DNA from: VXNE01 sp963668365
GTDB taxonomy: Bacteria; Pseudomonadota; Gammaproteobacteria; Pseudomonadales; Azotimanducaceae
Direction of reading: 5' to 3'
NCBI GenBank assembly: GCA_963668365.1
Contig: OY764266.1
Span: 1,116,001-1,180,000 of the forward strand
DNA: 64,000 bases
This document shows positions 16,809 through 25,051 of the stretch, piece after piece (positions within the stretch are counted from its first letter, which is position 1; each line of letters opens with the position of its first letter). The position numbers and the translations under genes are program-made. The notes under the pieces are model-generated. The model had not been told where the DNA came from and did no database searches. It was given only the letters and a program-made list of their open reading frames with translations.

Positions 16809-17648
16809 TCATGGCGAGCGGGTCCGGGCGATGGCTTGCCGATACAACTCGCCCCGGTCGGCGCCCGTCAACCGCGCCGCGAGACGCGCGGCCCGCGATG
16901 GCGGCAGTTCCTCCAGCAGGATGTCGAGCACTTCCCCGCCGGCCAGCAAGGGACTCTCTTCGTCCCTGCCCGCGATGATGCAGACGAACTCGCCCTTTGC
17001 GATTTCCATTCCGTCGGCGATGCTGGCGATGGTTCCGTGAACAATCGTCTCGAACATTTTTGTGAGTTCCCGACAGACGACGATTTCGCGTTCCGCCGCC
17101 CCCAGGTCGAGCAGGTCCTCCAACGTTGCCGCCATCCGGTGCGGCGCCTCGAAGAACACTGTCGCCTCACGTCGCGCGAGCACGCTCGCCAACACCTCGC
17201 GCCGCCGTGGCCGGCGCGCCGGCAGAAATCCTTCGAACGTAAAGCGGTTCGTGGCGATCGGCGAGGCCGAAACGGCGGCGGTCACAGCGCTGACGCCCGG
17301 CACGGGAACCACCCTGATGCCGTCCTGGAACGCAAGGCGCACCAGCTCGAACCCCGGATCCGACAACAGGGGAGTGCCGGCATCCGAGACCAGCGCGACA
17401 TCCGATCCGGCCTTCAGGCGTTCAATCACCCGGCGACTCGCTGTCGTTTCGTTGCGATCATGCAGACTTGCCAGTTCCGCCGGTGACGCGCCGATGTGGC
17501 GCAACAGGATACGGCAACGTCTGGTATCTTCGCAGGCCACAATCTCGACCTTTTTGAGGGCATCGACGGCTCGCGCGGTGATGTCCGAAAGGTTTCCAAT
17601 AGGGGTCGCCACAACAAAGAGGCAACCGGTGTTCCGCAAAGCACTCAT
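16809..17648 (-). CDS. rsmI: 16S rRNA (cytidine-1402-2'-O)-methyltransferase RsmI
   Basis: A 279-residue SAM-dependent methyltransferase of the tetrapyrrole-methylase fold that modifies C1402 in the decoding centre of 16S rRNA. Family signatures are LFVVATPIGNLSDIT, CEDTRRCRILLRH, VALVSDAGTPLLSDPG, VPGVSAVTAAV and FEGFLPARRPRR. ATG 17648 is chosen over ATG 17660 because the family N-terminus fits. It is divergent from lpoA, and the start regions overlap, an arrangement typical of gammaproteobacteria. The stop codon abuts the IS630 relic, yet the C-terminal helix (ELYRQAIARTRSP) looks complete. Confidence 0.93.
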   Translation of the reverse strand: MSALRNTGCLFVVATPIGNLSDITARAVDALKKVEIVACEDTRRCRILLRHIGASPAELASLHDRNETTASRRVIERLKAGSDVALVSDAGTPLLSDPGFELVRLAFQDGIRVVPVPGVSAVTAAVSASPIATNRFTFEGFLPARRPRRREVLASVLARREATVFFEAPHRMAATLEDLLDLGAAEREIVVCRELTKMFETIVHGTIASIADGMEIAKGEFVCIIAGRDEESPLLAGGEVLDILLEELPPSRAARLAARLTGADRGELYRQAIARTRSP

Positions 17649-19491
17649 GGTCCCGCTCAAGATCCCGCTGGTGATCTCCCTGTCGATTGTCTCAATCTCG
17701 GGCTGTCAATCACAGCGTGAAGACCGGCCGGCCGAACCAGACCTTCCCGAAGCCGCAGTGGAGCGGGACACCGCTGCCGCCCGCATCCAGCTCGCCCGGC
17801 AGCACATGGCACAGGGATACTTTGGGGCAGCCGCAGCCACACTGCACCAAGTTGACATCGCGACCGTGGCCTCTCCGTCCGAGAGGTTCGAATGGACCGT
17901 TCTCGACGCGGAAATCTCGCTGCATCTGGGCGCGTTCCCGGCCGCGGAAGAACGGCTTGGACTTGCCATGCCCACAGACACCTCGCAACGTTCCCGGCTT
18001 GCCCTGCTGCTCGCTCGCATCCACGCCGCAAGGGGAGACTACGCCGCCGCGTCTTCGGCCCTTGTGGGCGCGGCGCAACACGATGCAGCCAACGACGGCA
18101 AACTCGCGCGCGCGCTGGTCGAGGACGCATGGCGGTACGGCCTGCGTGTTCCAGGACACCTCATCGCCACCGACCTGCGGCGGCTGGGCGAACCTGGCGA
18201 ACGTGCCTGGTGGCAACTCATCCACGCATTCAACGAAATCCTTACCCCCCGGGGGCAACAGGACGTCTGGGAGCTATGGCGAACCCGCCACCCGCGGCAC
18301 GTCGCCACGCGCTTCCTCCCGCGCACATTTGTCGACGTCGATCCAGGTCCTGCCCGGATCGCCTTGTTCCTGCCCTTCTCGGGCCGCCTCGCGAACGCGG
18401 GAGAAACGGTCCGCGACGGGTTCCTGTCCGGCTATTTCCTTTCCCGGGCAGAGTCCCGGCAGTCGATCCGCATATACGACACCGCTGCGGAATCCGTTAC
18501 CGCGCTCCATCGGCAAGCGCTCAGGGACGGCGCGGACTTCATCGTCGGCCCATTGTCGAAAGAGAACGCCGCCGACATGTGGACGATCAACCCCGCGGTG
18601 CCAACCCTTATCCTGAATACGGTTGCGGTCTCAAACAAGGATCGGCCACATCCGACCCAGTTTGCGTTGACCGTGGAAGACGAAGCGCGGGCGATAGCGC
18701 AACGCGTGGCAGCTGATGGCCGGCGCCGGGTGATCGTGCTGCGTAGCGAAGAGAACTGGACCGCTCGGGCTTTCACGGTGCTGTCCGAGCGCCTGGCGTC
18801 CGGAGAAGCGTCGAACGCGGGGGCCGGATCGCGGAGTGAAGGACAGCCACTGCCTGCCGGCACTCGACTGGCGGGTGCCGGCGTCTTTCTCGAGGGCGCC
18901 GACGTGACCTCGGTCGTCGGCGAGACGCTACTGATCGAGGCGAGCAAGGAACGTCACCAGCGCGTGCAGCGCATGGTTGGCGCCGACATCGAGTTCACGC
19001 CCCGTCGGCGCACAGACATCGACGCGGTCATTGCCCTCATCGACGGCAGCCAACTGGCATCGCTGAAGCCGGCGCTTGCATTTCACTTTGCTTCGGATCT
19101 GCCGATTTACGCGTCTTCCCAGGCGGCGCGCGATGTCCGCGATCAGGGCGACCTGGAACTGCTTCGAATCTGCGACATGCCCTGGCGGCTGTTTCCTCCG
19201 GAAATCAAGGCGCAGATGCGCGAGGCGTTTCCGAACAACCGCGGTACCCGGGATGCGCTGTTCGCGTTCGGACTGGACGCCTATCGCCTCGCCAACCAGA
19301 TGTCCCGACTGAGCGCATCGACGGACAGCAGGATCATGGGAGTCACCGGCGCTCTCACGCTCGGCCCCGACGACGTCATCCGCCGTGAGCCGGTGTGGGC
19401 AATGGCCAGGAATGGTCGGTTCGAGCCGCTGGCTCCCGTTGTGGGGATTCCCCCCGCGCGTGATGCGGACCTGGCGACAACGGGCTGGTAA
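17629..19491 (+). CDS. lpoA: Penicillin-binding protein activator LpoA-like lipoprotein
   Basis: A 620-residue outer-membrane lipoprotein that in other gammaproteobacteria stimulates PBP1A from the outer membrane. A lipoprotein signal with lipobox ISGC is visible at residues ~7-25, followed by a TPR-like helical half (ARQHMAQGYFGAAAATL) and a periplasmic-binding-like half beginning PARIALFLPFSGRLANAG. GTG 17629 is preferred because AGAGG lies 6 bp upstream; ATG 17647 is the alternative. Either way, the 5' end overlaps that of divergent rsmI. Its 3' end overlaps yraN by 29 bp, so the two are coupled. Confidence 0.88.
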   Translation: MFRKALMVPLKIPLVISLSIVSISGCQSQREDRPAEPDLPEAAVERDTAAARIQLARQHMAQGYFGAAAATLHQVDIATVASPSERFEWTVLDAEISLHLGAFPAAEERLGLAMPTDTSQRSRLALLLARIHAARGDYAAASSALVGAAQHDAANDGKLARALVEDAWRYGLRVPGHLIATDLRRLGEPGERAWWQLIHAFNEILTPRGQQDVWELWRTRHPRHVATRFLPRTFVDVDPGPARIALFLPFSGRLANAGETVRDGFLSGYFLSRAESRQSIRIYDTAAESVTALHRQALRDGADFIVGPLSKENAADMWTINPAVPTLILNTVAVSNKDRPHPTQFALTVEDEARAIAQRVAADGRRRVIVLRSEENWTARAFTVLSERLASGEASNAGAGSRSEGQPLPAGTRLAGAGVFLEGADVTSVVGETLLIEASKERHQRVQRMVGADIEFTPRRRTDIDAVIALIDGSQLASLKPALAFHFASDLPIYASSQAARDVRDQGDLELLRICDMPWRLFPPEIKAQMREAFPNNRGTRDALFAFGLDAYRLANQMSRLSASTDSRIMGVTGALTLGPDDVIRREPVWAMARNGRFEPLAPVVGIPPARDADLATTGW

Positions 19492-19831
19492 GCGCGCGGA
19501 ACGCAAGGCCAGGCGTCACCTTGAGCGCTGCGGCCTGACGACCATCGCGCGGAACTACTCGAGGCCCTACGGCGAGATCGACCTCGTCATGCGGGACGGC
19601 TCGGTCCTGGTTTTCGTCGAGGTACGCTACCGGGGTCCCGGATCGTGGATCGACGGAATCCAGTCCGTCGACGCGGCGAAGAGGCGGCGGTTGACAAGAG
19701 CCGCCGAAGCCTTCCTGGACGCCCACCCCGAATACGACGCGGACTCATCACGGTTTGACGTGGTGTCGGTGTCGAGGACAAACTTCGGCAGACGACTTGA
19801 ATGGGTGGCAGATGCCTTCACATCCTGGTAA
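19463..19831 (+). CDS. yraN: YraN-family (UPF0102) putative nuclease
   Basis: A 122-residue protein of the UPF0102 family, which has a Holliday-junction-resolvase-like fold. The motifs GEIDLVMRDGSVLVFVEVRYR (in part GEIDLVMRD and VFVEVRYR) supply the expected Glu/Asp and E-x-K-like catalytic groups; here the lysine position reads Arg (EVR), which occurs in the family. ATG 19463 lies inside the end of lpoA. The order rsmI-lpoA-yraN-dolP is the classical cluster; a SIS-domain gene often found between yraN and dolP is missing. The biological role is not settled. Confidence 0.87.
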   Translation: MRTWRQRAGKRAERKARRHLERCGLTTIARNYSRPYGEIDLVMRDGSVLVFVEVRYRGPGSWIDGIQSVDAAKRRRLTRAAEAFLDAHPEYDADSSRFDVVSVSRTNFGRRLEWVADAFTSW

Positions 19832-20384
19832 CACCAGCCAACGAATTGCGCCACGGACCGCTCGCTTCTGTTTCTGCGCCGGCTTGGCCTTTCTGACGTC
19901 GTGCGCAAGCGAAGATCTGCGCAATCGCACGACCGGCGCTTTCATTGACGATGTCGGTATCGAGCATGTCGTCATGCGGGAGATCAACGCGGACGAGCGA
20001 CTGAAGGCCGGTCACGTGATCGTTGTCAGCGTAAACGGCGTTGTGCTGCTGGTCGGGCAACTTCCGACGGAAGAACTGAAGAACGCGGCGCAGCGCGCGG
20101 CGGAGCGCGTCCGGAAGGTGCGCAGACTCCACAACGAAATCGAGGTTGCCCCGCCCACCAACATCGGCGTGCGCACCAACGACAAGTGGATGAAGACAAA
20201 GATAAAGACCGCCCTCCTCTCCAGCGAGGAGGTGGACGGCAACCGCGTCAAGGTGGTCGTGGAAAACAGTGTCGTCTACCTCATGGGCGGCATGACGCGA
20301 CGGAAGGGAGATGCCGCCGCCGAGGTGGCGCGATCGATCTTCGGTGTGCAGAAAGTGGTGAAGGTGTTCGAGCACGTCGACTAG
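19812..20384 (+). CDS. dolP: DolP (YraP)-like lipoprotein with two BON domains
   Basis: A 190-residue lipoprotein; the N-terminus has a hydrophobic segment and lipobox LTSC. Two BON domains follow: GHVIVVSVNGVVLLVGQLPT (residues ~70-110) and VKVVVENSVVYLMGGMTRR (residues ~145-185). DolP binds anionic phospholipids at division sites and supports outer-membrane integrity; that role is taken from the family. ATG 19812 overlaps the end of yraN by 20 bp and has GGGTGG upstream. It is the last gene of the rsmI/lpoA cluster. Confidence 0.85.
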   Translation: MPSHPGNTSQRIAPRTARFCFCAGLAFLTSCASEDLRNRTTGAFIDDVGIEHVVMREINADERLKAGHVIVVSVNGVVLLVGQLPTEELKNAAQRAAERVRKVRRLHNEIEVAPPTNIGVRTNDKWMKTKIKTALLSSEEVDGNRVKVVVENSVVYLMGGMTRRKGDAAAEVARSIFGVQKVVKVFEHVD

Positions 20385-20481
20385 CCGGAAATTCCCCGCG
20401 ATTTTACGTTGATTTTCGAGTCAAGTGATTGATTCCTGCGAAGAGTTTGGGTTTTCCTGTGGGGACAATATTCCCATGTAA

Positions 20482-20682
20482 TGGGCTTATCGAAACGCAC
20501 GGGAGAACTCGGACAAGGAAAATGCCCGCGTGGAACACGACAGGGCCTTGCTGCGTGTGATGACTTCGCTCATGAAGGACGACACCCAGCTCTTCAAGCT
20601 GTTCATGGAGGACGAGGGCTTCAAGCGGTGGCTGCCGGAAAAAATGTTCGACCTGACGTACTACGACGGGCGAGCCGCGTAG
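20482..20682 (+). pseudogene. C-terminal remnant of a type I restriction subunit (HsdR-like)
   Basis: A 66-codon open stretch after a stop codon reads NARENSDKENARVEHDRAL, then SLMKDDTQLFKLFMEDEGF and KRWLPEKMFDLTYYDG. This matches the very C-terminal helix bundle of HsdR-type helicase/endonuclease subunits (pattern telyk-f-dn--fkrwl-d-vF-lTY). No start codon with a ribosome-binding site lies at its 5' end, and the ~1000 upstream residues are missing, so it is a fossil of a lost restriction system. About 100 bp before it and 160 bp after it show no genes. Confidence 0.6.
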
Positions 20683-20841
20683 TTCACCGCCGCACCCGGC
20701 ATTGAGGCCAGCAGGTGCGGTCTTGTCACCAACGCCGGTCCGTTAGAGCTGGAGAGGGGGCTTCCCCTCAAGTCTGAACCCACCACAATCGGTTATTCTT
20801 CCATCCCTCAGCCAAGAAGGAGCCCGTCCGGGGAGAGAACA

Positions 20842-21996
20842 ATGCCCAACCCACTGAAAATCGGCATCGTAGGGGCCGGCGGCATTACCCGCGCACACCT
20901 GCCCGCCTATCTGGAACGTCCCGATCGGGTGCAGCTCAACGCCGTCTGCGACCTCGTTGAGCCTCTCGCCCAGGAGCTTGCCGGGAAAGCCGGCATCGAC
21001 GCCGACGCCGTCTACCTGGACATGGAAAAGATGCTGCGCGAGGCCGACATCGAGGCCGTCGACATCTGCACCACGCACAACGCCCACGCGCCGCTGGCCA
21101 TCGCCGCCGCCGAAGCCGGCAAGCACGTCATATGCGAGAAACCCATGGCGATTTCCGTGCAGGAGTGCCGGGACATGATCGCAGCCGCCGACAAGGCGGG
21201 CGTGACACTGATGGTCGCTCAGCACCTGCGTTATGCGCCCGAAGCCCAGGCCGCAAAACGCCTGCTGGACGAAGGCAAGCTGGGCACGATCGAGGCCGTC
21301 CGCACCGAGCTGTTCGGCGGAGGGATGCGGGGACGCCGTCGCCGGCGGCGCCAGGGTGAGCGCTGGATGCAGGACGCGAGGCGGTCCGGGGGCGGCATGA
21401 TGATGTCCGAACAGGTCCATCACATCGATCTGCTGCGCTACTACGCCGGCAACGTCAAGCGGGTGACCGGGGTCTGCAAGTCGCTGCAGGAACACATGGT
21501 CAACGGCGCCGAGGACCTGGTGTCCGCGACCCTCGAGTTCGAGAGCGGCGCCGTCGGCGAAGTCTGGGCCAAGGGCAACGCCATCGTGCCCCACGGACGG
21601 ACCTACACGATATTCGGCGATCGGGGCGTCTTCTACGCAAGCACGCCGACGAAGGAGCAGCGGCTGGTCGAAATGGACGGCGCCACGCCGTTTCGGCATT
21701 TCGGCCACATCATGGTCGCGCTGAACGAGGACCTTCCGGAGCTCGATCCGAGCAACCCGGAAGACCGCAGAAAGATGTATTTCGCCGAGCCGCCGTTCAA
21801 GGTGCTGCCCACGGACGACATCGATCTGCCCAGCCCCAATTACTTCATCAACGAGATCCTTCACTTCGCGGATTGCTGCAGGTCAGGCGAAGAACCCTTG
21901 AGCAGCGGTCGAGACAACATCGGAACGATGAAGATCATCATGGGCATCTACGAGTCGTCCCGGACGGGCGCACCGGTGAATCTGGACGACCTGTAG
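20842..21996 (+). CDS. Gfo/Idh/MocA-family oxidoreductase
   Basis: A 384-residue NAD(P)-dependent sugar or polyol oxidoreductase. The dinucleotide motif GIVGAGGITRAHLPAY opens the protein, ICEKPMAISVQECRDM carries the E-K-P signature, and GGGMMMSEQVHHIDLLRYYAG with the H-x-x-D pattern lies in the substrate domain. GGGGAGAG precedes ATG 20842. The C-terminal half is the alpha/beta open sheet of this family. Its substrate is unknown. The next intact genes in the same direction are the vapBC module and yejB; a functional link to the transporter is possible but unproven. Confidence 0.87.
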   Translation: MPNPLKIGIVGAGGITRAHLPAYLERPDRVQLNAVCDLVEPLAQELAGKAGIDADAVYLDMEKMLREADIEAVDICTTHNAHAPLAIAAAEAGKHVICEKPMAISVQECRDMIAAADKAGVTLMVAQHLRYAPEAQAAKRLLDEGKLGTIEAVRTELFGGGMRGRRRRRRQGERWMQDARRSGGGMMMSEQVHHIDLLRYYAGNVKRVTGVCKSLQEHMVNGAEDLVSATLEFESGAVGEVWAKGNAIVPHGRTYTIFGDRGVFYASTPTKEQRLVEMDGATPFRHFGHIMVALNEDLPELDPSNPEDRRKMYFAEPPFKVLPTDDIDLPSPNYFINEILHFADCCRSGEEPLSSGRDNIGTMKIIMGIYESSRTGAPVNLDDL

Positions 21997-22035
21997 CGTC
22001 GTGTGCCGCCACGCGACTGCGTTCGCGGCCGAGGA

Positions 22036-22201
22036 CTCCACCGATATGCGCTAAAGCAAGCCCATGACCGACGTAGCCGTTGAACACTGGCCGATAGTGG
22101 CTGACCCGGACGGGTCCGCCGCCGGCTCTCGATGGCATGGGCCGCCACATCCCGCGCCGACTGCTGCTCGTCGCGCCGACGCTGTTCGGCATCATCCTCA
22201 A
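22036..22201 (+). repeat. Decayed copy of the vapBC/yejB junction
   Basis: The stretch joins two duplicated pieces. At 22038-22065 it resembles the vapB promoter/start region (22228-22259; shared CCACCG-TATG-GCTAA and CCCATGA). From 22061 it matches 22846-22985: the vapC 3' end (GCCGTTGAACACTGGCCGAT) plus the first ~20 codons of yejB (CTGCTGCTCGTCGCGCCGAC). The vapB and vapC bodies are deleted between them. It is non-coding now. Confidence 0.75.
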
Positions 22202-22255
22202 GAGACCTGGTCTTCTGCCAGTCGCCACGCCACCGTTATGTGCTAAGGTAGGCCC

Positions 22256-22495
22256 ATGAGAATACACATAGCTTTGCCGGACGCCCTGATCGCCGAACTC
22301 GATCAGCGCGCCGGCGCCCGCCGTCGAAGCGCCTTCATCTCCGAACTGATCCGGCGCGGACTTGAGGATGAGAGGCGCTGGGACGACATCGAAGCCGCCC
22401 TGGCACAACTGCCGGACACCGGCCATGACTGGGATGACGACCCCGCGGAGTGGGTCCGACAGCAACGCCGCGGCGATAGCCGGCGCACCGGCTAA
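22256..22495 (+). CDS. vapB: Ribbon-helix-helix antitoxin of a VapBC module
   Basis: A 79-residue antitoxin. The first ~40 residues form a ribbon-helix-helix DNA-binding domain (MRIHIALPDALIAELDQRAG, then RRSAFISELIRRGLEDE), and the acidic C-terminal part (HDWDDDPAEWVRQQ) would wrap the toxin. It probably represses its own operon. The stop is 2 bp before the vapC start. A decayed second copy of its promoter region lies ~190 bp upstream. Confidence 0.82.
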   Translation: MRIHIALPDALIAELDQRAGARRRSAFISELIRRGLEDERRWDDIEAALAQLPDTGHDWDDDPAEWVRQQRRGDSRRTG

Positions 22496-22497
22496 CC

Positions 22498-22890
22498 ATG
22501 CCGCGGCTGTTGCTGGATTCCACGGCACTCATCGACGCGCTTCGCGGACGACCGACCGCTGCTCGGGTAGCGGGTTTGCGCCGCCTGGGGGTGGAGCCAT
22601 GGGTCTGCGCCATTTCCGTCGAGGAAATCTGGCGCGGTTTGCGCTCGGGAGAAGAGCCGGTCGCGCAACGGCTGTTTCAGGGGCTGCGGCTGGCGCCCCT
22701 TGGCGTCGCGGAAGGTCGCCGGGCGGGAACGTGGCGGCGGGAGTTCGCCGAGCGCGGCGTGACGCTCCACCAGGCCGATTGTCTGATCGCCGCGTCTGCC
22801 GCCCGAGTCGGAGCTGCCATAGCGACCGCGAACATCGACGACTTCCCCATGACCGGCGTGGCCGTTGAACACTGGCCGATAGGTGGCTGA
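22498..22890 (+). CDS. vapC: PIN-domain toxin VapC
   Basis: A 130-residue PIN-domain ribonuclease. The acidic metal-binding residues are visible in LLLDSTALIDAL, SVEEIWRGL, TLHQADCLIAASA and ATANIDDF. VapC toxins cleave RNA, often tRNA or rRNA sites, when freed from VapB. The gene follows vapB by 2 bp in the same operon. Its 3' end is part of a ~140-bp repeat whose decayed copy lies at 22061-22201. It ends 32 bp before yejB. Confidence 0.85.
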   Translation: MPRLLLDSTALIDALRGRPTAARVAGLRRLGVEPWVCAISVEEIWRGLRSGEEPVAQRLFQGLRLAPLGVAEGRRAGTWRREFAERGVTLHQADCLIAASAARVGAAIATANIDDFPMTGVAVEHWPIGG

Positions 22891-22985
22891 CCCGGACGGG
22901 TCTGCCACCGGTTCCCGATAGCATGGGTCGCTACATCCTGCGCCGGCTGCTGCTCGTCGCGCCGACGCTGGTCGGCATCATCCTG
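22846..22985 (+). repeat. Intact right copy of the vapC/yejB junction repeat
   Basis: Matches 22061-22201 across the vapC 3' end, the 32-bp spacer and the yejB 5' end. Here both reading frames are intact. Confidence 0.75.
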
Positions 22986-24011
22986 ATCAACTTCATCATC
23001 GTGCAGTTCGCGCCCGGCGGACCCATCGACCAGATCGTCGCCACCGTGACGGCGGGACCCATGTCGACCACCGCCTCCATCAGCGGCGGAGGCGGTGATT
23101 CAGGGGCGGGGGACCTTATGCTGGACGCCGGGCAATCGTCGTCCGCCCACGGGCTGGACCCGGAGTTGATCGCCGACCTCGAACGCCAGTTCGGCTTCGA
23201 CAAGCCAGCGCACGAACGATTCCTCAACATGCTCTGGAACTACCTGCGGTTCGACTTCGGAGAGAGCTACTTCCAGGACCGTCCCGTGCTCGAACTCGTC
23301 CTGGAGCGACTGCCCGTCTCGGTTTCGCTTGGGCTGTGGTCGCTGATCGCCATATACGGCATATCGATACCGCTCGGCGTCGCCAAGGCGGTGCGCGACG
23401 GCTCGCGCTTCGACATCTGGACAAGCACCGTCATCTTCATCGGCTACGCGATCCCGGGGTTCCTGTTCGCCATCCTTCTGATCGTGCTCTTCGCCGGGGG
23501 CAACTACCTTGACCTGTTCCCGCTGCGGGGGCTCGTTTCCGAAAACTGGCGCGAGATGTCGTGGCCCGACAAGATCGCCGATTACCTCTGGCACCTGGTA
23601 TTGCCCATCAGCGCCCTGACCATCGGCGGTTTCGCGACGCTGACCATGCTGACCAAGAATTCCTTCCTCGAGGAAGTGAGCAAGCAGTTCGTGCTCACCG
23701 CGCGGGCCAAGGGTCTGACAGAGCGCCGCGTGCTCTATGGCCATGTCTTCCGCAACGCGATGCTGATCGTCATCGCCGGCTTTCCCGCGGCGTTCGTGGG
23801 CATCCTGTTCACCGGCTCGCTCCTGATCGAGGTGATCTTCTCGCTCGACGGCCTCGGACTCCTCAGCTACGAGGCCGTCGTCAAGCGAGACTATCCAATC
23901 CTGTTCGGGACGCTCTACGTGTTCACGCTCATCGGTCTCGTCATGCACCTGGCGGGCGACCTGACCTATGTCCTGGTAGACCCCCGAATCGACTTCGAGG
24001 CGCGAGAGTGA
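22923..24011 (+). CDS. yejB: ABC transporter permease, YejB-like
   Basis: A 362-residue inner-membrane permease of the oligopeptide type. YejB with YejE, ATPase YejF and binding protein YejA imports peptides and microcin C in enterobacteria. The N-terminal signature YILRRLLLVAPTLVGIILIN, a Gly/Ser-rich periplasmic loop at residues ~50-80, and the EAA loop FVLTARAKGLTERRVLYGHV are clear. ATG 22923 follows vapC. The stop overlaps the yejE GTG start by four bases. No yejA or yejF gene is present in the window, so the transporter would need partners elsewhere. Confidence 0.9.
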   Translation: MGRYILRRLLLVAPTLVGIILINFIIVQFAPGGPIDQIVATVTAGPMSTTASISGGGGDSGAGDLMLDAGQSSSAHGLDPELIADLERQFGFDKPAHERFLNMLWNYLRFDFGESYFQDRPVLELVLERLPVSVSLGLWSLIAIYGISIPLGVAKAVRDGSRFDIWTSTVIFIGYAIPGFLFAILLIVLFAGGNYLDLFPLRGLVSENWREMSWPDKIADYLWHLVLPISALTIGGFATLTMLTKNSFLEEVSKQFVLTARAKGLTERRVLYGHVFRNAMLIVIAGFPAAFVGILFTGSLLIEVIFSLDGLGLLSYEAVVKRDYPILFGTLYVFTLIGLVMHLAGDLTYVLVDPRIDFEARE

Positions 24012-25051
24012 GTCCGATCGCGCGCCGCCGCTGGGCCAACTTCAGGGCGAATCGCCGCGGCTGGTATGCCCTGTGGATATTCGCCGCCCTGTTCGGCACC
24101 TCGCTCCTTGCGGAGTTCATCGCCAACGACAAGCCCATCCTGCTGTGGATGAACGGCGAACTGCACGCGCCGGTCATCAAACCGCCGACGGAATAGGACC
24201 TCGGCGGCGAACTCCCCATCGAGGCGGACTACGCCGACCCCTACGTGCGCGCTCTCATAGAGTCCGCCGGGGGGTGGACGGTCGAGCCGATCGTCCCCTA
24301 CAGCTACGACACCATCGACCTGTACATCGAGAGCGCGGCGCCCGCCGCGCCGTCCGCGCGGCACTGGCTCGGTACCGACGACAGCGCGAAAGACGTGCTC
24401 GCGCGGCTCATTTACGGCTTCCGCCTGTCGGTCAGCTTCGGCATCGTCCTGACCGCGGTGGCGTCTGTCATCGGCATCTGCGTCGGCGCGGCCCAGGGTT
24501 TCTTCGGCGGCCTCGTCGACCTGATCGGCCAGCGCGTCGTGGAGATCTGGGCGGGGCTTCCGATACTGCTCGTGCTGATCATCCTGGCGAGCGTGTTCGA
24601 GCCGAACGCATTCTCGCTCCTGGTCATTCTCACCCTATTCAGTTGGATGACACTGGTCTCAGTCGTGCGCGCGGAGTTCCTGCGCACGCGCAATTTCGAC
24701 TACGTCCTCGCCGCCCGGAGTCTCGGCGTATCGAACGTGACGATCATGCGGCGCCACGTGCTGCCCAACGCCACGGTCGCGGCCCTCACGTTCCTTCCAT
24801 TCATACTCTGCGGCGCCGTAACCACGCTTACCGCCCTGGATTTTCTCGGATTCGGTCTGCCGGCGGGCTCTCCGTCCCTCGGTGAACTGCTCCAGCAGGG
24901 CAAGGCCAACCTGCACGCCCCATGGCTCGGCCTCACCGGTTTCTTCACCCTCGCGTTGATGCTGTGCCTGCTGATCTTCATCGGCGAAGCGGTGCGGGAC
25001 GCTCTCGACCCCAGGCGCGCGGCCCAGGGACCGCCGGGGCTCACCCCGTAA
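24008..25051 (+). pseudogene. yejE: YejE-like ABC permease interrupted by an in-frame amber codon
   Basis: The GTG at 24008 overlaps yejB. The reading runs as a YejE N-terminus (RRGWYALWIFAALFGTSLLA, then NDKPILLW) to residue 62 and meets TAG at 24194-24196. Directly beyond it, in the same frame, comes DLGGELPIEADYADPYV and the rest of the permease, including the EAA loop DYVLAARSLGVSNVTIMRRH and GFGLPAGSPSLGELL. Only one codon is wrong: 347 codons would otherwise be open. It is a nonsense mutation, a sequencing error or a readthrough site. Its end overlaps the convergent SDR gene by 11 bp. Confidence 0.85.

Noticed and set aside
23100..23948. 282-codon minus-strand frame inside yejB
   Set aside because: Complement of a clear permease gene; the composition (many His, Gln, Glu) is typical of an antisense frame.
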